A stretch of 12,121 bases of DNA from Rhodocyclaceae bacterium (lineage in GTDB: Bacteria; Pseudomonadota; Gammaproteobacteria; Burkholderiales; Rhodocyclaceae): the NCBI GenBank assembly GCA_016791085.1, contig JAEUNN010000401.1, positions 1 to 12,121 of the forward strand, read 5' to 3'. The translations under genes were made by a program, and so were the position numbers. A model generated the notes under the pieces. The model made no database searches, had not been told where the DNA came from, and saw only the letters and a list, made by a program, of their open reading frames with translations. Below are positions 5,887 to 12,121 of this stretch, piece by piece (the first letter of the stretch is position 1; each line of letters starts with the position of its first letter).

Positions 5887-8800
5887 TTACACGATGGCGC
5901 GCAATTCGCGCATGGCGACCGATACCATGGGTATGTCCAGCGTGCCGAACGACTGCATGTCGGCGACGACCTGGCGCCAGCGGTCGATCTGATAGCGCCG
6001 GCTCGCCTTCCAGGCTTCGATGAGCGCGTCGCGCTGCGTCAGTTCCGGGCTCGCGCGCAGTACCTGCGCGGCGATATTGCGCGCGTGCAGCGACAGGTCC
6101 TCGCGTAGCGCGGCGCGCGCCAGCGTCTGCCAGTGGTTGTCCGCCGGCAGCGCGCCAACCTGGGCCGACAGCCAGTGCAGGTCCAGCCAGCCGCCCACCG
6201 CGAAATACACGGCCGCGACCAGTTCCGTGTCGCGCCCGGTTTCGCCGGCGACATCGACGATGTCCAGGCCGGAATATTGTTCGGCCAGGCCCGCCACCTG
6301 CCGTGCCGTGGCTTCCGGCGCGCCCAGTTCGACATATCCGGCCACCGTGGTATCGAGATGGGCACGGTATTGGGCATTCACCAGCTCGTACAGATTGGCG
6401 CCCACCAGCGCCACGCCGGGCGCGTAACGCGCCAGCGTGGTGGCCAGATTGGCCAGCGTGTCGCGGTGGCGCAGGAACCATAGCGTGCCGCGCAATACCA
6501 GCCTGGACGCGTCTTCGATGAGCTTGATCTGCGTGCTGTGCGCAACCTGGTTGTCGAGCGCCTCGATGTGCTGCCACAGCGGCACCAGGCCGAATATTTC
6601 GCGCGTCGCCAGATAGGCGCGCACGATGTCGGGAGCCGTGGCGCCGGTTTCTTCGCGCATGCGGAACACGAAAGTCGGACCGACGCGGTTCACCATGCTG
6701 TTCACCACGTGGGTGCTGATGATTTCGCGCTTGAGCGGGTGCGCGGCGATCTGCTCGGGAAAGCGTTCGCGCAACGGCTTCGGGAAATAGCGTTCCAGCG
6801 CGGTACGGATGAAGGGGTCTTCCGGCACGTCGGAAGTCAGCACGGTTTCGTACAGTTCCATCTTGCTGTAGGCCAGCAGCACGCTCAATTCCGGTGTGAC
6901 GAGGCCGCTCGCGCGCGCCTTGCGCTCGGCAATTTCCTCGTCGAAAGGCAAAAATTCCAGCTTGCGATTGAGCCGCCCGCTATTGCCCAGGTAGCGCATG
7001 TAGCGCGCCTGGTCGTCCAGCATGCTGACGCCGCGCGCACGCACGACCGACAGCACCTGGTTCTGGAAATAGTTGTCGCGCAGTACCAGCTGGGCCACTT
7101 CTTCGGTCATGTCGGCGAGCAGCTGGTTGCGCTGCTTTTCCGTCATGTCGCCGGCCGCCACCACGGCATTGAGCAGGATTTTGATGTTCACCTCGTGGTC
7201 GGAACAATCCACGCCGCCGGAATTGTCTATCGCGTCGGTATTGATTTTTCCGCCCGACAGCGCGAATTCGATGCGCCCGCGCTGGGTGCAGCCCAGGTTG
7301 CCGCCCTCGCCCACCACCTTGCAGCGCAATTCGCCGCCATTCACGCGGATCGCATCATTGGCGCGGTCGCCCACGTCGGCGTTGTTTTCCGCGGCGGCTT
7401 TGACATAGGTCCCGATGCCGCCGTTGTAGAGCAGGTCCACCGGCGCGAGCAGGCAGGCGCGTATCAGTTCCACCGGCGTGAGCGCCTCGGCATCGGTGCC
7501 CAGCAGCGCGCGCATCGGTTCCGTCAGCGCAATCGATTTCGCCCCGCGCGGCCACACGCCTCCGCCCGGCGATATGAGCTGCTTTTCGTAATCGTCCCAG
7601 GATGAGCGCGGCAACGCGAACAGGCGCTGGCGCTCCATGTAGGACAGTTCCGGGTCCGGATTCGGATCGATGAATATGTGGCGATGATCGAATGCCGCAA
7701 CCAGCTTGATGTGGCGCGACTGCAGCATGCCGTTGCCGAATACGTCGCCGGACATGTCGCCCACGCCGACCACGGTGAAATCCTGCTCCTGGGTGTTGCG
7801 TCCCAGCTCGCGGAAATGGCGCTTGACGGATTCCCAGGCGCCGCGCGCCGTGATGGCCATTTTCTTGTGGTCGTAGCCGACCGAACCGCCCGAGGCGAAG
7901 GCGTCGCCGAGCCAGAAGCCATATTCGCGGGCGACCGCATTGGCGTAGTCGGAAAACGAGGCCGTGCCTTTGTCGGCCGCCACCACCAGGTAGGCGTCGT
8001 CGGCATCGTGGCGCACCACGCGCGGCGGCGGCACGAGCGTGCCGCCGGCCAGGTTGTCGGTTATGTCCAGCATGCCGCGCAGGTAATTCTGGTAGCAGGC
8101 TATGCCCTCGCGCAACAGCGCTTCGCGGTCACCGCCCTGCGGCGGAAGTTTCAGCACGAAGCCGCCTTTGGAGCCTACCGGCACGATCACGGCGTTTTTG
8201 ACCATTTGTGCTTTCATGAGGCCGAGCACCTCGGTGCGAAAATCCTCCATGCGGTCGGACCAGCGCAAGCCCCCGCGCGCGACGCGCCCGCCACGCAAAT
8301 GCACGCCCTCGACGCGCGGCGAATACACGTAAATTTCCCAGAGCGGGCGCGGCTCGGGCATTTGCGGAATTTTGGCCGGATCGATCTTGAACGACAGCCA
8401 GGCACGTCCGGCGCCGGCCGCATCGACCTGGTAGTAATTGGTGCGCACGGTGGCCAGGATAGCGGCCAGGAACTGGCGCAGGATGCGGTCCTCGTCGAGA
8501 TTGGTGACACGGTCGAGCGCGCTGGTGATTTGCCGCACGATGGTTTCGGCGCGCGCCGCGCGTTCTTCCAGGCTGTTTCCGGCATCCGGATCGAAGCGCG
8601 CGTGGAACAGTTCGACCAGTTTGCGTGCCAGTTCCGCATGCGCGGCCAAAGTTTGCTTCATGTACGTCTGGCTGAACGTGAACGCGGTCTGCTTGAGGTA
8701 TTTCGCATAGGCGCGCAATACCACGACTTCCCGCCAGGACAGTCCGGCCGCCAGCACCAGGCGGTTGAAATCGTCGTCCTCGACCATGCCGCGCCACACG

Positions 8801-10713
8801 CGCGCGAACGCATCCTGGAACAGGCCCTGTACGGCATGTGCATCGACCGGCTCGGCGCGTCCGGTGCTCATGCCGAAATCGTGTATCCAGTAGGTCGTGC
8901 CGTCCTTGGCTTCGATGCGATAGGGCCGTTCTTCCAGCACGCGCACGCCCATGTGCTCCAGCATGGGCAAACTTACCGACAGCGGCACGGATTCGCAGGC
9001 GCGTATGATTTTGAAGCGCAAGGTGCCCGGCGCGGCTTCCAGCGGCACGTACAGATTCATGGCCAGTTCGCCGTCCGGCTGCAGGCGCGCCATGGCTTCC
9101 AGGTCGTGCACGGCGGCGCGTGCCGCCACGTCCTCGCGGTAGGCGGCCGGAAAGGTGCCGCGAAAGCGTGCCAGCAGTGCGTTGGCGCGTTCTTCGCCGC
9201 AATGATCGAGCAGCGCGTCGCGCAGGTCGTCGTGCCAGGTGCGCGAGGCCATGACCAGGCGGCGCTCGATGTCGCGTTCGTCGATGTCGGGCACGCTGCC
9301 GGGCCGCGTGTGCACGACGATATAGATGCGCGCCAGCACCGATTCCGACAGTTGTACGTTGAATTCGCTGTTCAGGCCGTGCAGCGCATCCATCAATACC
9401 GCCTGCATGCGCTCGCGCAAGCCGGTATGGTAGGTTTCGCGCGGCACATAGACCAGGCAGGTGTAATAACGGCCGAACAGTTCGCGGCGCATGAACAGAC
9501 GCGTGCGCTGCCGTTCCGCCAGATGCAGGATGCCGGTGGAAATATTCAGCAGATCGTCCACGGAAATCTGCAGCAGTTCGTCGCGCGGATACTGCTCGAG
9601 TATGGTCGCGAGCGCCTTGGCGGCATGGCTTCTGGGCAGGAAGCCGGCGCGCTGCAACACCTTGCCGACCTTGCGCCGCAAGAGCGGGATGTCCGACGGT
9701 ACGGCGTTATAGGCGGTCGAGGTGAACATGCCCAGTATGCGCCGCTCGCCGGTCACCTTGCCGTCGGCATCGAAACGCTTGATGCCTATGTGATCGAGAT
9801 AGCCCGGCCGGTGCACGGTGCAGCGCGAATTCGATTTGGTAATGATGAGCAGCGAGGGCGCGCTCACGAGTTTCTGCAGTTCCGGGCCCATTTGCGCGAT
9901 CGGGCGCGGCTTTTCGTTGCCGGTCTCGCGCAATATGCCGCGCCCGGTGTCTGGCACCACGCGCAGCACCTGTTCGCCGTTTTCCTGTGCCAGTTCGTAT
10001 TCTCGATACCCCAGCAGCAGGAAATTTTCTTCCAGCACCCATTGCAGGAAAGCCCGGTCTTCCGCGGTTTCGGCGGCATCCTGCGGCGGCGGGTACTGTT
10101 CGATGTCAGCCAGCGCTTCGACCAGGCGATGCTGCATCTTGCGCCAATCCTGCACGGCGGCTCGCACGTCCGACAGCACGCTCAGCACGCCGCGCTCGAG
10201 TTCCGCCAGCGCGGCGGGGTCGGTGCGGCGGTCGGCCTCGACATGGATGACCGATTCGTGCGGGTCCGTGTCGCTGGTGCCGGCCGGGCCGAAATCCACC
10301 ACCTTGCCGTCGTCGGCGCGCCGCGTGCGCAGCACCGGATGGATGATGAGGTGCACGGTCAGTCCCTGGCGATTCACCTCCATGGCGATGGAATCGACCA
10401 GAAACGGCATGTCCGCGCTGAGTATTTCTATGACCGTGTGCGTGGACTGCCAGCCGTGCTCCAGCATGCTCGGGTTGTAGACGCGAAGCTTCGGACCAGG
10501 CGGCGCAAAGCGGCGCCAGAACTGCCATTGCGCCAGCGCGGCGCCGTACAGATCGAGCATCTGCCGGTCCAGCAGATCGTCCGGGTCGATCTGCGAATAA
10601 AACAATTCGATGAATGCCACCGCCTCGCGCGCTTCGTCCGGCGGCAGTTTTTGCGCCAGCAGCGCGATCACGCCGGCAATAAGTTCGGCTTTCAATTGCT
10701 CGGACCTTTTCAT
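5887..10713 (-). CDS. gdhB: NAD-dependent glutamate dehydrogenase, large (~180 kDa) class
   Basis: The 1608-residue product matches the large bacterial NAD-GDH family (Bac_GDH), usually about 1600 residues. It oxidatively deaminates L-glutamate to 2-oxoglutarate and ammonia with NAD+, mainly in glutamate and arginine catabolism. The first ~700 residues are the regulatory part with ACT-like modules. The catalytic core includes GGLRWSDRMEDF (about 813-825) and MKAQMVKNAVIVPVGSKGGF (about 831-850), with the lysines expected for substrate binding and catalysis. The NAD-binding segment has GVGDMSGDVFGNGML (near 980) and DPNPDPELSY (near 1015). GEGGNLG and DNSGGVDCSDHEVN follow near 1130-1170, and the remaining residues form a helical C-terminal region. 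The frame is intact and complete. The start is ATG 10713, with GGAGGAGA at 10716-10723; an in-frame upstream start at 10743 lacks this support. The gene stands alone; promoter DNA is in 10714-11056. Confidence 0.97.
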   Translation of the reverse strand: MKRSEQLKAELIAGVIALLAQKLPPDEAREAVAFIELFYSQIDPDDLLDRQMLDLYGAALAQWQFWRRFAPPGPKLRVYNPSMLEHGWQSTHTVIEILSADMPFLVDSIAMEVNRQGLTVHLIIHPVLRTRRADDGKVVDFGPAGTSDTDPHESVIHVEADRRTDPAALAELERGVLSVLSDVRAAVQDWRKMQHRLVEALADIEQYPPPQDAAETAEDRAFLQWVLEENFLLLGYREYELAQENGEQVLRVVPDTGRGILRETGNEKPRPIAQMGPELQKLVSAPSLLIITKSNSRCTVHRPGYLDHIGIKRFDADGKVTGERRILGMFTSTAYNAVPSDIPLLRRKVGKVLQRAGFLPRSHAAKALATILEQYPRDELLQISVDDLLNISTGILHLAERQRTRLFMRRELFGRYYTCLVYVPRETYHTGLRERMQAVLMDALHGLNSEFNVQLSESVLARIYIVVHTRPGSVPDIDERDIERRLVMASRTWHDDLRDALLDHCGEERANALLARFRGTFPAAYREDVAARAAVHDLEAMARLQPDGELAMNLYVPLEAAPGTLRFKIIRACESVPLSVSLPMLEHMGVRVLEERPYRIEAKDGTTYWIHDFGMSTGRAEPVDAHAVQGLFQDAFARVWRGMVEDDDFNRLVLAAGLSWREVVVLRAYAKYLKQTAFTFSQTYMKQTLAAHAELARKLVELFHARFDPDAGNSLEERAARAETIVRQITSALDRVTNLDEDRILRQFLAAILATVRTNYYQVDAAGAGRAWLSFKIDPAKIPQMPEPRPLWEIYVYSPRVEGVHLRGGRVARGGLRWSDRMEDFRTEVLGLMKAQMVKNAVIVPVGSKGGFVLKLPPQGGDREALLREGIACYQNYLRGMLDITDNLAGGTLVPPPRVVRHDADDAYLVVAADKGTASFSDYANAVAREYGFWLGDAFASGGSVGYDHKKMAITARGAWESVKRHFRELGRNTQEQDFTVVGVGDMSGDVFGNGMLQSRHIKLVAAFDHRHIFIDPNPDPELSYMERQRLFALPRSSWDDYEKQLISPGGGVWPRGAKSIALTEPMRALLGTDAEALTPVELIRACLLAPVDLLYNGGIGTYVKAAAENNADVGDRANDAIRVNGGELRCKVVGEGGNLGCTQRGRIEFALSGGKINTDAIDNSGGVDCSDHEVNIKILLNAVVAAGDMTEKQRNQLLADMTEEVAQLVLRDNYFQNQVLSVVRARGVSMLDDQARYMRYLGNSGRLNRKLEFLPFDEEIAERKARASGLVTPELSVLLAYSKMELYETVLTSDVPEDPFIRTALERYFPKPLRERFPEQIAAHPLKREIISTHVVNSMVNRVGPTFVFRMREETGATAPDIVRAYLATREIFGLVPLWQHIEALDNQVAHSTQIKLIEDASRLVLRGTLWFLRHRDTLANLATTLARYAPGVALVGANLYELVNAQYRAHLDTTVAGYVELGAPEATARQVAGLAEQYSGLDIVDVAGETGRDTELVAAVYFAVGGWLDLHWLSAQVGALPADNHWQTLARAALREDLSLHARNIAAQVLRASPELTQRDALIEAWKASRRYQIDRWRQVVADMQSFGTLDIPMVSVAMRELRAIV

Positions 10714-10715
10714 GG

Positions 10716-10723
10716 TCTCCTCC
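10716..10723 (-). promoter_or_regulatory. Strong Shine-Dalgarno site of the glutamate dehydrogenase gene
   Basis: GGAGGAGA on the minus strand lies two to five bases before ATG 10713, depending on pairing register. It is the best ribosome binding site in the window and fixes the start over the upstream in-frame codon at 10743. Confidence 0.85.
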
Positions 10724-10920
10724 AGGGCTGGGCCGCCTCGCATGCCATCACAGACCGTGGCGCGGCCACCGGGCTGACATCAGGATTGTGCATTTTTGCA
10801 AACTATAGGCGCAGCGCGGGCAGCCTGCCGCCGTGGCGCAGGTTTGCTGCAGAGCACCATGTTGGGGCGGCGCGTCGTACTGGCCGAACTAGGGCCTTGC
10901 CCGTGCGCCGCGCGGCCGCG

Positions 10921-10936
10921 CCGGCCGATCGGCCGG
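10921..10936. repeat. Perfect 16-base palindrome CCGGCCGATCGGCCGG
   Basis: It reads identically on both strands with no spacer, and follows another GC palindrome (CGCGGCCGCG) just upstream. It lies in the gap upstream of the glutamate dehydrogenase gene. A dimeric regulator site or an mRNA 3' structure are both possible. Perfect 16-base symmetry is uncommon by chance, but GC-rich DNA raises the odds. Confidence 0.5.
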
Positions 10937-10958
10937 ACCAACATGCAACGAGGGAAAG

Positions 10959-10977
10959 CGGGGCTGCGAACGCCCCG
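10959..10977 (-). terminator. Candidate terminator after the 11057-12109 gene
   Basis: On the minus strand CGGGGC and GCCCCG form a 6-bp stem with a seven-base loop, followed by CTTTCCCT. It begins about 80 bases past the stop of the upstream minus-strand gene. The pyrimidine tail is only partly T, so this is a weak intrinsic terminator at best. Confidence 0.35.
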
Positions 10978-11056
10978 GCCCGCCAGGCTTCAGGCGGCGC
11001 GAGGAGCGTTGCGGGTCAGTCGGAGGGGGTGGCGCGCCAGTGTGCAGCCCGCGGAC

Positions 11057-12109
11057 TTAATGGGCACTGCGTGCAACGGATGATACGAGGGGGCTGTTGA
11101 AACTGGATTCGCGCTGGAAGTCCTTGCACATTTCGATGTACTCGGCCGTGCTTTTCGGCATGCAGGTGCGCGCGCGCGTGATATAGACCAACAGGTCGCG
11201 GCCATGGCGGAGCAACTGCAGCGCGCGTTCGCATTCGCGATGCTCGCGGTCGGAAGGATGAGCCGGCAAATCGGGCTTGAGACTGACCAGCATGTCGCCA
11301 GCCACGACGAACTCGGTCCAAACGTCGAAAATGTTCGGGTCGGTACGCAGGGTTTCCGACTTGACCTTGGCGGCCTCGGCAAAAATCGAAATGCGCCGGG
11401 CGATGTCTGCGAAGAAGGGGTGATTGCCGAAGGTCGCAACCATGTTGGCGGCGATGCGGTCGATGTCGCGCATGGTTTGCGCGATTTTCAGATAGCGGCT
11501 TTCGTAGAACGACTCCAGGGGCACGGAAAACGCCTTGAAAGGCTCGCCCCACAACTCGTCTATGCCTTCTTCGCCGCTGCGATGCAGCACCAGCCGGCCC
11601 AGATCGAGCGCCTCGCGCAGACACAGGCCGCATTCACGCATGAGGCTGTTGTCCGGATCGATCTGCACGCCCAGGCTTTGCAGTTCGACCAGCTTGGTGA
11701 ATATGTCTATGGCGCGGTTGAACAATGCACCGGCCAGCATGGCGCCCTTGATGCGGCGGCGTTCCGGATCGGCTTCCCCTTCAAACGCCGCACGCGCCTC
11801 ACCCAGCCGCTTGCCGGGAATATTGATGCCGTGCTCGACGTGATTGAACAGGCGGCGCGCGAGCGCCTCGATCAGGTATTTTTTGGCTTGAAGCGTATCT
11901 ACCGGCGTGTCGTAGGCTTTGACCCAATAGCCTTCGTAAAACACACGCAACTGGCCATTGATGACCTGTTTGGTGCCCGCATTCGGGGTCGGATTGAAAC
12001 TGTCCATTTTGGAGATGCTCCCCATCGGTACGCTCTTCGGATAAACGCGCATAGCCCCCGAAGGCAATACATCTTTTCCATCATGCGCCGCACAAAACAT
12101 TTTGTCCAC
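11057..12109 (-). CDS. Uncharacterised mostly helical protein, up to 350 residues or more
   Basis: I do not recognise a family for this protein. From GTG 12109 it has 350 residues and is soluble, with no signal peptide or membrane segment. Long charged amphipathic stretches predict a largely alpha-helical fold. A short aromatic segment (RVFYEGYWVKAYD, about 55-67) comes first. Scattered cysteines include ECGLC near 160, HREC, RTCM and EMCK towards the end; they form no classic zinc-finger spacing. The codon pattern looks genuinely coding: the frame is long and the competing frames are broken. The start is unresolved. The frame stays open to base 12121, and candidates are GTG 12109, ATG 12100, ATG 12025 and ATG 12007 (GGGGAG ten bases upstream, start MDSFNPTPNAG). 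If the start is upstream of the window, the gene is partial here. Confidence 0.78.
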   Translation of the reverse strand: MDKMFCAAHDGKDVLPSGAMRVYPKSVPMGSISKMDSFNPTPNAGTKQVINGQLRVFYEGYWVKAYDTPVDTLQAKKYLIEALARRLFNHVEHGINIPGKRLGEARAAFEGEADPERRRIKGAMLAGALFNRAIDIFTKLVELQSLGVQIDPDNSLMRECGLCLREALDLGRLVLHRSGEEGIDELWGEPFKAFSVPLESFYESRYLKIAQTMRDIDRIAANMVATFGNHPFFADIARRISIFAEAAKVKSETLRTDPNIFDVWTEFVVAGDMLVSLKPDLPAHPSDREHRECERALQLLRHGRDLLVYITRARTCMPKSTAEYIEMCKDFQRESSFNSPLVSSVARSAH

Positions 12110-12121
12110 TACTTCCCTGAT

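Larger units (their letters stand above)
10714..11056. other. Intergenic region with glutamate dehydrogenase promoter DNA and several palindromes
   Basis: These 343 bases separate the 11057-12109 gene from the glutamate dehydrogenase gene. An AT-rich patch at about 10785-10807, unusual for the neighbourhood, holds a minus-strand TATAGT (10807-10802) and TTGCAA (10801-10796). It is the best candidate promoter area, though no -35/-10 pair with good spacing is evident. A 16-base perfect palindrome lies at 10921-10936 and a GC hairpin at 10959-10977. I see no credible gene on either strand. Confidence 0.5.

Noticed and set aside
7678..11100. Plus-strand open frame of 1140 codons opposite the glutamate dehydrogenase gene
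   Set aside because: Its codons are the exact reverse complements of the dehydrogenase codons, so stops appear only opposite TTA, CTA or TCA, which are rare in this GC-rich gene. Its translation (many His, Gln, Arg and Ala) resembles no family.
1..12121. Mobile element, CRISPR array, tRNA or defence system
   Set aside because: No transposase or integrase, no regularly spaced repeats, no tRNA-like cloverleaf and no defence-family protein were seen on either strand.

Overview
The window reads as GC-rich proteobacterial chromosome. A betaproteobacterium is my best guess, from the gene families, base composition and Shine-Dalgarno sites; this is inference, as no rRNA or other marker gene is present. 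Six genes are supported: five clear families and one protein I do not recognise. I see no tRNA, rRNA, insertion sequence, phage gene or CRISPR array.

Layout from left to right. Positions 1-2781 (minus) hold the first 927 codons of a membrane-anchored sensor with an extracytoplasmic domain and at least five PAS domains; its output domain lies beyond base 1. Positions 2782-3713 have no convincing gene. They contain a textbook FNR/Anr-type site (2963-2976), correctly spaced from a -10-like hexamer to drive the sensor gene, plus several inverted repeats. Next come a small cytoplasmic FKBP-type prolyl isomerase (3714-4052, minus) and, just upstream on the same strand, methionine sulfoxide reductase MsrA (4159-4713, minus), separated by a gap carrying a 10-bp-stem hairpin. 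Divergent from msrA is an exported TraB/GumN-family protein (4934-5842, plus). It converges on a very large NAD-dependent glutamate dehydrogenase of the ~180 kDa class (5887-10713, minus), with a strong GC hairpin between the two stops. A 343-base gap full of palindromes precedes an unrecognised, mostly helical protein of up to 350 residues (11057-12109, minus), whose start is unresolved near the right edge.

How the genes fit together: msrA and the FKBP gene form a plausible two-gene protein-repair/folding unit. The glutamate dehydrogenase feeds glutamate carbon into 2-oxoglutarate. The FNR-type site suggests the sensor is made under oxygen limitation. The genes are otherwise a mix of housekeeping and signalling functions. 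No defence, secretion or biosynthetic cluster is visible. The least explained parts are the 11057-12109 protein and the 932-base gap at 2782-3713.
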